This document shows, one piece after another, positions 37,326 to 46,793 of a stretch of DNA of 64,000 nucleotides. The translations under genes and the position numbers were made by a program. Origin of the DNA: Rhizobium sp. C4 (GTDB lineage Bacteria > Pseudomonadota > Alphaproteobacteria > Rhizobiales > Rhizobiaceae). The notes below the pieces were generated by a model. It was not told the origin of the DNA. It was given only the letters and a program-made list of their open reading frames with translations, and searched no databases. The DNA is taken from NCBI RefSeq assembly GCF_021026315.1, contig NZ_JAJNCX010000004.1, forward strand, positions 186,001 through 250,000, given 5' to 3'. The stretch's first letter is position 1, and each line of letters starts with the position of its first letter.

Positions 37326-38294
37326 TCAGCTCGCCGCCTGCAGGGCGGCGTCAAAGACGGTGCAGCGATTGCGGCCGCCTTTCTTGGAGGCGTAGAGTGC
37401 GCTGTCGGCCTTCGAGTAGATGTCTTTCGCATCCGTGGCATCCGCCTTCATGCAGATGCCCATTGAGATGGTGATGCGGCCATAGTCCGCGCCTGCCTCT
37501 TCGTCCCTGAACGGTGTCTGCTCAAGGGCGATCCGCACGCTGTCGGCGATGCTCAGAACTTCAGCCGCGTCGCGTCCTTCGATGACCATCACGAATTCCT
37601 CGCCGCCGGCGCGGGCCACGAAGACGTCGTCACGTGCATGTTTGAGCAGGATCTCGGCGACGATGGTCAGGACCTTGTCGCCGACCAGATGGCCATAGGT
37701 GTCGTTGAATTTCTTGAAGTGGTCGACATCGCAGATGACCAGCGCCGCCCTGTGCGGCTGGCCGGGTGCAAAGATGGAAGCGAGCTTTTCGTCGAAGGCA
37801 CGCCTGTTGGCGAGGCCCGTCAGCGCGTCGGTGTTGGCGATGCGCTTGTACTGGTGAAGTTCTTTCAGGATTTCGCCCATCACTGCCGGGCTGTGTTCGC
37901 CTGCGGCAGCTGCGGGTTCGGATGGCGGCTGTCCGGCCACGACGGCTTCGCCTTCCGCCCCCGTCTTCTGCGGATCGACGGCATCGGCTTCCTGAACGCG
38001 GAACTGCTTGTGTCCCGGCTGGATCGTGCGGACGTTCGAATTGGCGAGCTTGGGCAATCCCTCGCGGTCGACCACGAGATGCCATTGGCCGACCGCCGGC
38101 ACGGTGAGCTTCGCTGGCGTTTTCACCGTGAGGCCGCCCAGAAATTTATAAGGCTTCGACGAGGCATAGAGCCGGTAATTCCGCTCGTCCATCAAGCGAA
38201 CATTGTTGATCGACGACAGAGCGACCTCCACCACGGTACCGGCGGGCTGCCTGCCGAGATCATAATGCTTGTAGCGGGGCGTTTGCGGCGTCAT
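37326..38294 (-). CDS. DUF1883–GGDEF diguanylate cyclase
   Basis: A 322-residue protein. Residues 1–90 match DUF1883 (RYKHYDLGRQPAGTVVEV … QWHLVVDREG). A low-complexity Ala/Pro linker (about 100–135) follows, then a GGDEF domain with TDALTGLANRRAFD and GGEEF (about 150–315). There is no signal peptide, so the cyclase acts in the cytoplasm. DUF1883 is likely the sensing or binding part. It converges with the flavodoxin gene. Confidence 0.85.
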   Translation of the reverse strand: MTPQTPRYKHYDLGRQPAGTVVEVALSSINNVRLMDERNYRLYASSKPYKFLGGLTVKTPAKLTVPAVGQWHLVVDREGLPKLANSNVRTIQPGHKQFRVQEADAVDPQKTGAEGEAVVAGQPPSEPAAAAGEHSPAVMGEILKELHQYKRIANTDALTGLANRRAFDEKLASIFAPGQPHRAALVICDVDHFKKFNDTYGHLVGDKVLTIVAEILLKHARDDVFVARAGGEEFVMVIEGRDAAEVLSIADSVRIALEQTPFRDEEAGADYGRITISMGICMKADATDAKDIYSKADSALYASKKGGRNRCTVFDAALQAAS

Positions 38295-38469
38295 TCGTTC
38301 ATTCCACAGTTGTGCGAATAATGGCGTCCGACGGTTAAACTTCCGTTTTCACCTAGGGCTCGACCGCAGAAATTTGACCCTCTTGCCACTCAGGGTACGG
38401 CCTGAAACAGCCTGCAACGGACACGTCCTGCCTGTTCGTCGGTGAGCGTGGCTGGCAAATCGCCTTCGC

Positions 38470-39093
38470 TCATTTTTTGGTTGGCAGGAGGAAAGCGACG
38501 CAGAGGTCGCCGAGAAAGCCTGAAAGCGACGCCCAGTCGACGTTTGCGGGGTCGAAGGTGAGTGGTGCGCCGGTGATGCGGGTCCAGGTGCAGGCAAACA
38601 TCATCCGGAAACAGTTGTCGTAGTCATCCCGCCGCCCAACGCCAAATGCTGTTTCCAAGTAGGTGCTGAATGCTTCGCCGACTTTGCCACATGATCGCGC
38701 ACCACGTTCCATTGCACGTGGGTTGCCCGCGTCAAAACGCGACAGCGATAGGATGATTTTCTCGTTGCGGGCAACGTGGCCGCAGAAACGTGCGACAGCA
38801 TCCCGGATGAGGCCCGCGTCGTCCAGGTCGTCTGGCCGCCGCGGAGGGAACAACTGGGTCACTTCACGATCCATTGCCTCCAGAACCCGTTCCTGCAGCG
38901 CAAGATAGATCATGTCCTTGGAGCCGAAGCGCTGATAGATTGAACCGATCGAGACGCCTGACTTCATGGACAGCGCGGCGACGGAAAATTCCGCGTCATC
39001 TCCCTGCATCAGCAGGTCGACACCAGCAGTCATCAATTGTTCCAGCGTGTTGCGGCTGCGCTTTTGGCGGGGCGTCTTGACGATGTCGTTCAT
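38470..39093 (-). CDS. TetR family regulator, divergent to monooxygenase
   Basis: A 207-residue TetR protein. The helix-turn-helix is FSVAALSMKSGVSIGSIYQRF-like near 36–56. It is divergent from the FAD monooxygenase gene at 39195. The 101-bp gap carries overlapping inverted repeats of the half-site TTCTA/TAGAA, so it probably represses the monooxygenase and itself. Confidence 0.87.
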   Translation of the reverse strand: MNDIVKTPRQKRSRNTLEQLMTAGVDLLMQGDDAEFSVAALSMKSGVSIGSIYQRFGSKDMIYLALQERVLEAMDREVTQLFPPRRPDDLDDAGLIRDAVARFCGHVARNEKIILSLSRFDAGNPRAMERGARSCGKVGEAFSTYLETAFGVGRRDDYDNCFRMMFACTWTRITGAPLTFDPANVDWASLSGFLGDLCVAFLLPTKK

Positions 39094-39141
39094 GTGCTCG
39101 GGTTACCGCAAACAGGGCTCCGGTTCAAATCCTTCTTGAAT

Positions 39142-39167
39142 TAGAATTATGATTCTAGTATCTAGAA
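39142..39167. promoter_or_regulatory. Overlapping TetR-type inverted repeats
   Basis: TAGAAT–TATG–ATTCTA (39142–39157) and TTCTAG–TAT–CTAGAA (39153–39167) overlap, giving three copies of one half-site in the divergent promoter region. Confidence 0.6.
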
Positions 39168-39194
39168 AATATCAGAGCCAAGGAGGAGCAGGCA

Positions 39195-40421
39195 ATGGGA
39201 CTTTCATGGAGAGCAGGAAAACGTGTGGCCATCGTGGGGGCAGGGCCGGGAGGATTGTCGGCGGCCTTGGCGCTCAATGCGAAGGGCTATGATGTCAGGA
39301 TTTTCGAGCGCCATCAGGCCCCACGGCCTTTGGGCGGCGCTGTGTTGCTTAGCGTCCCGGTGCTGGCAATCCTTCGCCAATATGGCGTCGATTTGAGTAA
39401 TTTCGGCTCTTATACGGTCACGCAATTTCGCAATAGCAAGGGAAAGCTTCGCGCCACGCTTCCCTTCAACCCGGTAGTCGAGAAGCAATTCGGCATTAAC
39501 GGCTGGCATTATGGGGTGCTGCGTTCATCGGCCTTCGCCCATATGCTCAAGCTGATCCCGGAAGGCATGATCGTCGGGTCGCATGGGTTGACGTCCTATA
39601 ACGACAAAGGGGACGCGGTAATCCTCCTTTTCGAGAATGGGGAAACGGTCGAGGCCGACATGCTGATTGGTGCAGACGGCGTCAATTCGGTAGTGTCAAG
39701 ACAGGCCTTCGGCGATGCGGGTCTCTTTCACGCCGGCGTGCGGGTCTGGCTTGCCTGGTGCAACCACTTTGAAGGCATACCTGCGAATGTCGGATGCATC
39801 TCGCATTCGCGAACTCATCAAGCGAGCTTTTTCCCGATGCTGCATGATGGAAAGCCCGGCTTCGAATGGTGGGTGGTGGAGGCATCGTCTCCTGAGGCCC
39901 CGGTGCCCTCGGATCCGAAGGCCTACATCACCGATATCGTGAGCAAGTTTGCCGATCCGATGCCGCGATTCCCAGGGCACACCGATTTCTCCACGCAGAT
40001 GTTCCGCTGGGAGGTCTATAACAGGCCTTCATTGAAGTCCTGGAGCAAGGGGAGGGTCGTTTGCCTCGGCGACGCGGTCCATCCGGTCTCGCCATACGCG
40101 GCGTACGGCATGGGCATGGCCATCGAGGATGGATATTTTCTCGCAAAGTATCTGGATGGAGGCGACCTCGCCGACCGGTCCGTGTTGAGAAGCGCCTTTG
40201 GCGCCTACGAGGCGCAACGCGTTGCCTATTGCAATCATCACGTCGAATTCGCAAGGAAGCTGGGCAGGGTCTTTCACCACCTTCCCGCACCGCTCGCGAT
40301 CGTCCGCGATCTTGTCTACGACAACACGAAGCTCCTCGAGAAGAATCTGAGCAAGGATTATCTCAAGACGGCAGAAGAGTTTTCAATGGCCCTGACTGAA
40401 TTGCACGTTGTCGCAGCTTGA
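39195..40421 (+). CDS. FAD-dependent aromatic-type monooxygenase
   Basis: A 408-residue flavoprotein. RVAIVGAGPGGLSAALAL (about 10–27) binds the ADP part of FAD, ADMLIGADGVNS matches the DG motif, and VVCLGDAVHPVSP the GD motif (about 288–300). It fits salicylate-hydroxylase-like monooxygenases that use NAD(P)H and oxygen. The substrate is unknown, and no ring-cleavage genes are nearby. AAGGAGGAG lies just before the ATG. Divergent TetR control is likely. Confidence 0.88.
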   Translation: MGLSWRAGKRVAIVGAGPGGLSAALALNAKGYDVRIFERHQAPRPLGGAVLLSVPVLAILRQYGVDLSNFGSYTVTQFRNSKGKLRATLPFNPVVEKQFGINGWHYGVLRSSAFAHMLKLIPEGMIVGSHGLTSYNDKGDAVILLFENGETVEADMLIGADGVNSVVSRQAFGDAGLFHAGVRVWLAWCNHFEGIPANVGCISHSRTHQASFFPMLHDGKPGFEWWVVEASSPEAPVPSDPKAYITDIVSKFADPMPRFPGHTDFSTQMFRWEVYNRPSLKSWSKGRVVCLGDAVHPVSPYAAYGMGMAIEDGYFLAKYLDGGDLADRSVLRSAFGAYEAQRVAYCNHHVEFARKLGRVFHHLPAPLAIVRDLVYDNTKLLEKNLSKDYLKTAEEFSMALTELHVVAA

Positions 40422-40450
40422 ACCGACCAATGTGAGATGATCAAACAACG

Positions 40451-40485
40451 AAAAAAGCCCGCGCGAATTTCGCGCGGGCTTCTTG
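40451..40485 (-). terminator. Terminator of icd (possibly bidirectional)
   Basis: AGCCCGCGCG (40456–40465) pairs with CGCGCGGGCT (40471–40480). On the minus strand it ends in a run of six T. It lies between the converging monooxygenase and icd genes. Confidence 0.85.
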
Positions 40486-40504
40486 ATGAGTGGCAATGGG
40501 CCGA

Positions 40505-41719
40505 TCAGGCAGCCATGGCCTTCTTGAGGTTTTCGTCGACCTTGTCGAGGAAGCCGGTGGTGGAGAGCCACGGCTGATCGGGACCGATGAGGAGGGCGAG
40601 GTCCTTCGTCATGTAGCCGCTTTCGACGGTCGCGACGCAGACCTTTTCCAGCGTGTCGGCGAACTTGGCGAGCTCGGCATTGTCGTCGAGCTTGGCGCGG
40701 TGGGCGAGGCCACGCGTCCAGGCGAAGATCGATGCGATCGAGTTGGTCGAAGTTTCCTGACCCTTCTGGTGCTGGCGGTAGTGACGCGTCACCGTGCCGT
40801 GAGCCGCTTCGGCTTCAACCGTGCGGCCATCCGGCGAGAGAAGAACGGAGGTCATGAGGCCGAGCGAGCCGAAGCCCTGAGCGACCGTGTCCGACTGGAC
40901 GTCGCCGTCGTAGTTCTTGCAGGCCCACACATAACCGCCGGACCACTTCAGTGCCGAGGCGACCATATCGTCGATCAGGCGGTGTTCGTAGATGATGCCG
41001 GCCTTGTCGAATTCGGCCTTGAACTCGTTCTGGTAGACTTCTTCGAAGATGTCCTTGAAGCGGCCGTCATAGGCCTTGAGGATCGTGTTCTTCGTGGAGA
41101 GGTAAACCGGCCACTTGCGCATCAGGCCGTAGTTCATCGAGGCGCGGGCGAAATCGCGGATTGATTCATCGAGGTTGTACATGGCCATGGTGACGCCCGG
41201 TCCCGGAGCCTTGAAGACTTCCTTCTCGATGACCTGGCCGTCTTCGCCGACGAACTTGATGGTGATCGTGCCCTTGCCGGGGAACTTGAAATCGGTGGCC
41301 TTGTACTGGTCGCCGAAGGCGTGACGGCCGACGACGATCGGCTGGGTCCAGCCGGGAACGAGGCGCGGAACGTTCTTGCAGATGATCGGCTCGCGGAAGA
41401 TCACGCCGCCGAGGATGTTGCGGATCGTGCCGTTCGGCGACTTCCACATTTCCTTCAGGTTGAATTCCTTCACGCGGGCTTCGTCCGGCGTGATCGTGGC
41501 GCACTTGATGCCGACGCCATGCTTGGCAATGGCATGGGCGGCGTCAATAGTGACCTGGTCGTTCGTCGCATCGCGGTTTTCGACCGAGAGGTCGTAATAT
41601 TCGATGTCGAGATCGAGATAGGGCAGGATCAGCTTTTCCTTGATGAACTGCCAGATGATGCGGGTCATCTCGTCGCCGTCGAGATCCACGACGGGGTTGG
41701 CTACCTTGATCTTGCTCAT
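40505..41719 (-). CDS. icd: NADP-dependent isocitrate dehydrogenase
   Basis: A 404-residue protein of the dimeric type found in alphaproteobacteria and eukaryotes. It converts isocitrate to 2-oxoglutarate with NADP in the citric acid cycle. Marks are [14 protein letters not shown] at the N-terminus, the AND-type substrate region, the metal site [13 protein letters not shown], and [14 protein letters not shown], then [15 protein letters not shown]. Divergent from a secreted-protein gene at 41970 across a 250-bp gap. Confidence 0.96.
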   Translation of the reverse strand: MSKIKVANPVVDLDGDEMTRIIWQFIKEKLILPYLDLDIEYYDLSVENRDATNDQVTIDAAHAIAKHGVGIKCATITPDEARVKEFNLKEMWKSPNGTIRNILGGVIFREPIICKNVPRLVPGWTQPIVVGRHAFGDQYKATDFKFPGKGTITIKFVGEDGQVIEKEVFKAPGPGVTMAMYNLDESIRDFARASMNYGLMRKWPVYLSTKNTILKAYDGRFKDIFEEVYQNEFKAEFDKAGIIYEHRLIDDMVASALKWSGGYVWACKNYDGDVQSDTVAQGFGSLGLMTSVLLSPDGRTVEAEAAHGTVTRHYRQHQKGQETSTNSIASIFAWTRGLAHRAKLDDNAELAKFADTLEKVCVATVESGYMTKDLALLIGPDQPWLSTTGFLDKVDENLKKAMAA

Positions 41720-41969
41720 ATATCAGCCTCTTTCTCGGATTGTGGCGAGGGGGGTATCGCCTTTCGAAATTCTCCCGTGCGCTATAGCATCGTGCAGACG
41801 GAACGCAAAGGCGGATGCGTGGCGAGTTCATCAAATTTCGGGAAAGATCGCGCTTTGGCGCTGCAGGCGTCTTGCGCCATTTTCTGGTTGAATTGGCGGG
41901 CTATTTCGAACCACTTTCATGCAACCGCCGAACCATCGCGCGAATCATTGCCGTGCCGGAGATCAAAAG

Positions 41970-42488
41970 ATGCGCTTTCTTGCTGTCGTGGCTGCAGTTC
42001 TGACGTTTGGCGGCACGGCCCTTGCCGACGATGCCGATCCCACCGCGCCGGTGCAGAAGATCATGCAGATCAGCCAGGGCGTCTGGAAGCAGGACAATCC
42101 GGAGCAGGACGACTATTTCTCGGACAAGTGGATGCCGCAGCTGTTCAGCTCCGCTTTCGCAACGATCGCGAAGAAGGGCTTTGCCAAGGCGCAGGCGAAT
42201 GACGAGCCCTTTATCGACTACGATCCGGTGCTCGGAGGTCAGGACGGCTGTGCGCCGAAGGACCTGACGATTACCAATGCAGGTCCGAAGGATGGCGGGT
42301 TTGATGTCGTGGCAAAGTTCCACGCCTTCTATTGCTTCGACAATGCCGACAGCCGCTTCAGCGAGACGCATTTCAAGGTCGTGATGGAAAACGGCGTGGC
42401 GAAGATCGACGATATCGTGAATATCGTGCCGGACGGCGACCCGGTTTCGCTGCGCGATACCATGAATGGTTATTTCTCCGCGCAGTGA
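41970..42488 (+). CDS. Secreted protein, DUF3828-like
   Basis: A 172-residue protein with a signal peptide (MRFLAVVAAVLTFGGTALA). The mature domain (QDDYFSDKWMPQLFSSAF … FHAFYCFDN … VAKIDDIVNI) looks like a small NTF2-type or DUF3828-like fold. Two cysteines (GCAPK, FYCFD) may pair. I do not recognise a function. Longer starts upstream are not protein-like. It lies before trmJ with an 80-bp gap. Confidence 0.7.
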   Translation: MRFLAVVAAVLTFGGTALADDADPTAPVQKIMQISQGVWKQDNPEQDDYFSDKWMPQLFSSAFATIAKKGFAKAQANDEPFIDYDPVLGGQDGCAPKDLTITNAGPKDGGFDVVAKFHAFYCFDNADSRFSETHFKVVMENGVAKIDDIVNIVPDGDPVSLRDTMNGYFSAQ

Positions 42489-42568
42489 CAGCCGGTCTCG
42501 GTGCGAGAGCTTTTGATTTTTGCCCCGCGCTGAACTATGGAAGCTCCGTTTTCAACGGATAAGGCATT

Positions 42569-43438
42569 ATGGCAGGCACGAACAGCGAGCGTCCGCTTCT
42601 GGCGGAGGGACCGGCGATCATTCTGGTGAGCCCGCAACTGGGCGAGAATATCGGGATGGTGGCGCGGGCCATGGCGAATTTCGGCCTGGCGGAGCTTCGC
42701 ATCGTCAATCCGCGCGACGGCTGGCCGTCCGAGAGTGCGCGGGCTGCTGCCTCGCGCGCCGATCACGTCATCGACGGCGCGCAGATTTTCTCCTCGCTGG
42801 AAGAGGCGCTGGCCGACATCAATTTCGTCTATGCGACCACGGCGCGCGACCGCGACGGGTTCAAGCCGGTGCGCGGGCCGGAAGTGGCGGCTGCCACGCT
42901 GCGCAGCCGCTTCGCGCTGGGCGAGAAGGTCGGCATCATGTTCGGCCGCGAGCGGACGGGGCTGACGAACGAGGAAGTGGCACTGGCCGACGAGATCGTG
43001 ACCTTTCCGGTCAATCCCGCCTTTGCCTCGTTGAACCTCGCGCAGGCCGTTCTGCTCATGTCCTATGAATGGCTGAAGACGGGGCTTGCCTCGCCGGAGG
43101 ACACACCGTTCCAGGCGAAGCCCATGCCGCCGGCGACGAAGTCCGATCTGCAGGGCCTGTTCGATCATGTCGAGGAGGCGCTGGATGGGCGCGGCTATTT
43201 CCGGCCCGTCGCCAAAAAGCCGAAATTGGTGGAGAACCTGCGCACCGTTCTCACACGGCCCGGTTTTACGGCGTCGGAAATCCAGGTTCTTCGCGGCGTG
43301 ATTTCCTGTCTCGACAAGTTTACGCGCGATAATCCGCGCGGATCTGCGGATGCCAACCGGGCGCGCAAGCCGAAGGTCAAGCCGCGCGCGGCCCGCGTGA
43401 AGCATACGGAAGACACGACAGACAAGACGGAAGAGTGA
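42569..43438 (+). CDS. trmJ: tRNA 2'-O-methyltransferase TrmJ
   Basis: A 289-residue SPOUT methyltransferase. TrmJ adds 2'-O-methyl at position 32 of several tRNAs. Marks are [20 protein letters not shown] (about 14–33), the AdoMet knot segment [15 protein letters not shown], and [17 protein letters not shown] basic C-terminal tail is rich in Lys and Arg. The stop lies seven bases before the murI start, so the two are in one operon. Confidence 0.93.
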   Translation: MAGTNSERPLLAEGPAIILVSPQLGENIGMVARAMANFGLAELRIVNPRDGWPSESARAAASRADHVIDGAQIFSSLEEALADINFVYATTARDRDGFKPVRGPEVAAATLRSRFALGEKVGIMFGRERTGLTNEEVALADEIVTFPVNPAFASLNLAQAVLLMSYEWLKTGLASPEDTPFQAKPMPPATKSDLQGLFDHVEEALDGRGYFRPVAKKPKLVENLRTVLTRPGFTASEIQVLRGVISCLDKFTRDNPRGSADANRARKPKVKPRAARVKHTEDTTDKTEE

Positions 43439-43443
43439 AGGCG

Positions 43444-44229
43444 ATGGATATGCAGCCGGTTCTCGTGTTCGACAGCGGTATCGGCGGGCTTACCGTGCTG
43501 CGCGAGGCGCGCGTGCTGATGCCGGAGCGCAATTTCGTCTATGTCGCCGACGATGCGGCCTTTCCCTATGGCCGTTGGGGTGAGGCCGAGTTGACGCAGC
43601 GCGTCGTTTCGCTTTTCGGAGAGCTGATCGCGCGCTTCAAGCCGGTGACCTGCATCATCGCCTGCAACACGGCGTTCACGATTGCAGGCTCCGCGCTGCG
43701 CGCGACCTATCCCGACATGACTTTTGTCGGCACCGTGCCGGCGATCAAGCCGGCGGCGGAGCGCACGCGTTCGGGTCTCGTCTCGGTGCTGGCCACGCCC
43801 GGCACCGTCAAGCGCGCCTATACGCGCGAGTTGATCCAGTCTTTTGCCAGCCAGTGTCATGTCCGCCTTGTCGGGTCTGAAAATCTGGCCGGCATGGCGG
43901 AGACCTATATTCGCGGCGGCAAGCTGGAGGATGCGGCGGTGCTGTCCGAGATTTCGGGATGCTTTGTCGAGAAGGACGGGAAGAAGACCGATATCGTCGT
44001 GCTCGCCTGCACGCATTATCCCTTTCTTGCCAATATCTTCCGCAAGCTCGCGCCCTGGCCGGTCGACTGGCTCGATCCGGCCGAGGCGATCGCGCGGCAG
44101 GCGCGGCGACTGGTGCCGATGACCAATCATCTCAAGTCCGACGGCGAGGCAGACATCGCCCATTTCACAGCTGGCCCGCCGGATTTTGCGACGCGGCGGC
44201 TGCTGCAAGGGTTCGGGTTGACGGTTTGA
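43444..44229 (+). CDS. murI: Glutamate racemase
   Basis: A 261-residue racemase that makes D-glutamate for peptidoglycan. The two catalytic cysteines are visible in [11 protein letters not shown] (about 77–87) and [10 protein letters not shown] (about 185–194), and [11 protein letters not shown] is near the start. A GTG at 43435 could extend it by three codons. Downstream is a nucleotidyltransferase-like gene five bases on. Confidence 0.94.
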   Translation: MDMQPVLVFDSGIGGLTVLREARVLMPERNFVYVADDAAFPYGRWGEAELTQRVVSLFGELIARFKPVTCIIACNTAFTIAGSALRATYPDMTFVGTVPAIKPAAERTRSGLVSVLATPGTVKRAYTRELIQSFASQCHVRLVGSENLAGMAETYIRGGKLEDAAVLSEISGCFVEKDGKKTDIVVLACTHYPFLANIFRKLAPWPVDWLDPAEAIARQARRLVPMTNHLKSDGEADIAHFTAGPPDFATRRLLQGFGLTV

Positions 44230-44234
44230 CGCCC

Positions 44235-44702
44235 ATGGCCCCAACCTTTCCCGATGGTTTCGCAGCTGATCTGGAACGGCTTGCACACCTGATGGCAGAC
44301 TTTCAGGATCACTGGTGGGTCATCGGCAGTGCCGCGATCCTGCTTTCCGGCGCATCGGGTATCGAACCGAACGATATCGCTGTGCTTCTCTCCGCCGAAG
44401 CGGCGCAGGCTCTCGCCCTTCGCTTTGGCGCAGCCCCGCTCTCGTTGTCGGCGCATCCGAAATTCCGGTCAAAGGTGTTTTTCCGCCAACGGCTGCTGGT
44501 GCGCGAGGCCGAGTTCATGGGTGGGTTCGAGGTGGCGGGCGAGGGCGGCTGGCAGGTCTTCTGGCCGACAAGCCGCCGGCTGGTTCATCTGTCGCGTGGC
44601 GTGATCCCCGTTCCCGCTGTCGCAGACCTGAAGGACATGTGCCGTCTGTTTGGACGCGCCAAGGATATGGAAAAGCTGGCAAGGCTTGAAGCCTTGGGCT
44701 GA
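44235..44702 (+). CDS. Nucleotidyltransferase-like protein, probably inactive
   Basis: A 155-residue protein. HWWVIGSAAILLSGASG then NDIAVLLSA resembles the GS…DxD core of minimal nucleotidyltransferases, but the second acidic residue is alanine (DIA), so catalysis is doubtful. FWPTSRRLVHLS and a LARLEALG end are otherwise unfamiliar. It follows murI by five bases and should be in the trmJ–murI operon. A role in toxin or tRNA chemistry is only speculation. Confidence 0.65.
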   Translation: MAPTFPDGFAADLERLAHLMADFQDHWWVIGSAAILLSGASGIEPNDIAVLLSAEAAQALALRFGAAPLSLSAHPKFRSKVFFRQRLLVREAEFMGGFEVAGEGGWQVFWPTSRRLVHLSRGVIPVPAVADLKDMCRLFGRAKDMEKLARLEALG

Positions 44703-44828
44703 TGGATGCGCTGTTGCGGATTTGCAACGGCTGTGTCTGATTTCCGCAATCCCAAATTGCGCTCTTGTCGTCCGTCAAAGTTCGTGTATCGTCTCACCAT
44801 CTGCAACGCGAACCTCTGGAGGCGCGAG

Positions 44829-44921
44829 ATGAATACGACTTATCGTAAAGTGCGTCTGCCGCTTGGTTTCAGCCCGATGAGCGTGCTTTCCGGCACGGTG
44901 GGTTATCGCCATCACGTGTGA
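44829..44921 (+). CDS. 30-residue small ORF, possible leader peptide
   Basis: ATG to TGA gives a peptide of 30 residues (MNTTYRKVRLPLGF…GYRHHV). GGAGG lies exactly six bases before the ATG, an ideal ribosome site that is stronger than that of the DUF1127 gene downstream. The stop is two bases before a hairpin (44924–44952). It may be a small protein or an upstream leader for the DUF1127 gene at 45084. No known family. Confidence 0.5.
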   Translation: MNTTYRKVRLPLGFSPMSVLSGTVGYRHHV

Positions 44922-44923
44922 TG

Positions 44924-44952
44924 GCGTCTGAAAACCGTTTCCCTGCAGACGC
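44924..44952 (+). other. Hairpin after small ORF
   Basis: GCGTCTG (44924–44930) pairs with CAGACGC (44946–44952) with a 15-base loop. There is no T run. It could be part of an attenuation device for the next gene. Confidence 0.45.
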
Positions 44953-45083
44953 TTAACTTCCAAAATCATCATTAGTACCTGACGGTCTTTCCGTGCCCCT
45001 GGGCTTGTCCCATAGCGTTCGGATTCCGCCCGTCGCAACCGCGAAAGGACCTGGCGGCTCGTCGAGCGCCGGGGCGGACAATC

Positions 45084-45320
45084 ATGTTTGAATTGCAACT
45101 CAAGGACGCAGGAGAGCTTTCTCTTGCCTTGGACAGGATCAGCCGGCGTTTCGGTTTCTGGACGACGCTGCGGGCACTCATGGCGGCTGAAAGGAAGCGC
45201 CGCCGCGAGCGGCGCGAGCTGGCCTATCTCGACAACCGGACCCGCCAGGATATCGGCCTGCCGGTGATCGAGGTTCAGCCGCAGATCCTCTGGCTTCATC
45301 GCTGGGATGGCCGGCTTTGA
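45084..45320 (+). CDS. DUF1127 family protein
   Basis: A 78-residue protein. The C-terminal half RELAYLDNRTRQDIGLPVIEVQ is the DUF1127 core, and the stretch AAERKRRRERRE is highly basic. Small DUF1127 proteins in agrobacteria and other alphas are linked to RNA maturation and phosphate or stress control; this comes from family knowledge. The ribosome site is weak, which fits translational control through the small ORF upstream. Confidence 0.8.
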   Translation: MFELQLKDAGELSLALDRISRRFGFWTTLRALMAAERKRRRERRELAYLDNRTRQDIGLPVIEVQPQILWLHRWDGRL

Positions 45321-45417
45321 CTGTATTGGTGGAGGCGGAGGAGATCCGCTTCCACCCTCGACCTCGAACGCGTTGGTTCAGGCGCGGTCACGCCGTTTCC
45401 GGCGTTTGCTGAACGCT

Positions 45418-46560
45418 CTATTGGTTGTCTGCGTCCCGTGCATCGAGTTCTCGCAGCCACTCGCGCCATATGGCAACGAGAAGGGCCATCAGAACGGGTC
45501 CGATGAAGAGACCCAGAAGCCCCATAGTCTTGACGCCGCCGATCAGGCCGAAGAACGTCGGTAGAAACGGCAACTTGATAGGACCTCCGACAATTCTCGG
45601 ACGGAGTGTCTTGTCGACGATGAAGAGCTCGGTCGTTCCCCAGGTGAAAAGGGCAACGGCTGCGACCGGTGAGCCTGTGCCGAGGAGATAGAGCGAGACG
45701 AGGGTGAAGGACAAGGGCGCGCCGCCGGGGATGAGCGCCATGATGCCCGTCAGGACCCCGAGCGTGATCGGGGAGGGCGCACCGGCAAGCCAGTAGGCGA
45801 CGCCGAGCACGACCCCTTCGCCAACGGCAATCAGGGTCATGCCGGTTACCGTCGCGCTGACGGTTTGCGGCACGATGCGCGAAAAGCGCTCCCAGCGCTT
45901 CGGCAGGACCCGTTCTCCCAGCTTGTCGATCTGTAGCGCGAAGCCGGCCCCGTCACGATAGATGCAGAACAGAACGATCATCATGAAAAGCAGGGTGAGC
46001 AGGAAGTTGAAAATGCCGGCGCCGGTCATGAGGGCCACATGATAGATGGCGCCGATGTTGCTGCCGGTCACGAGCTGGATCAGTTCGCCGATGCCGCCTG
46101 GATGGGCAAAAAGGCGGGTCCATTCTTCATTCGCCCAATCACCGATGAACGGCAGGTTGGTCACCCACGCGGGCGTCTTCGCACCGCTTCTGTTTGCTTC
46201 AGCGGCGAGCTTAAGCCAGCGCCCGACTTCCCTCAGCGTATAGCTTGAGGCCAGAAAGACCGGGACGATGACGAATATGAGGATTAGCAGCACGGCGAGG
46301 CTTGCGGCAACGGTGCGGCGACCGTTGACGCGTGCCTTGAGCATCGCGAAAAGCGGCCAGCTTGCAAATCCGATCACCAGCGCCCCGAGTATGGGAACCG
46401 TAAATCCATAAAAGAAATAGATCCCTAGCCCGATCACCATGATCAGCAGCCAACGCGCGATCGACACCGGTTCCACGATCGCCGCGCCCGAGGCCTTTGT
46501 CGCACCCAGCCAACGCTGCATTTTCACCGGTTCGGATTTGGTCACTTTTTCCCGGTCCAT
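45418..46560 (-). CDS. AI-2E family transporter
   Basis: A 380-residue membrane protein of the PF01594 family (formerly UPF0118), with about seven or eight hydrophobic segments and a soluble middle region (about 110–200). Conserved parts are VLTGIMALIPGGAP (about 270–283) and KTLRPRIVGGPIKLPFLPTFFGLIGG. Members act as exporters, ion or proton-coupled carriers, and not all handle AI-2. It is a single gene. The start at 46560 has an unremarkable leader. Confidence 0.88.
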   Translation of the reverse strand: MDREKVTKSEPVKMQRWLGATKASGAAIVEPVSIARWLLIMVIGLGIYFFYGFTVPILGALVIGFASWPLFAMLKARVNGRRTVAASLAVLLILIFVIVPVFLASSYTLREVGRWLKLAAEANRSGAKTPAWVTNLPFIGDWANEEWTRLFAHPGGIGELIQLVTGSNIGAIYHVALMTGAGIFNFLLTLLFMMIVLFCIYRDGAGFALQIDKLGERVLPKRWERFSRIVPQTVSATVTGMTLIAVGEGVVLGVAYWLAGAPSPITLGVLTGIMALIPGGAPLSFTLVSLYLLGTGSPVAAVALFTWGTTELFIVDKTLRPRIVGGPIKLPFLPTFFGLIGGVKTMGLLGLFIGPVLMALLVAIWREWLRELDARDADNQ

Positions 46561-46793
46561 CGGACTACAATTCTCTTTTCATAAAAGTCCTGCTCCACCG
46601 CAAAAGCGCGAGCAGGCGCGCAACATAGGGAGTAAGCTGTGCGATGTCCATGGAGCAACGCTGCGCGCGAATGCCGCGTACGCGCGCGCGTCGCAAGCGC
46701 CGATCGAAAGGACGGCGCTTGCAATCCTGCATTGGAAAGCCGGTCCTTGTGGCGGAAGCGAAGCGGATGGTTGGTCCGCTATCGCCTTTGCGG

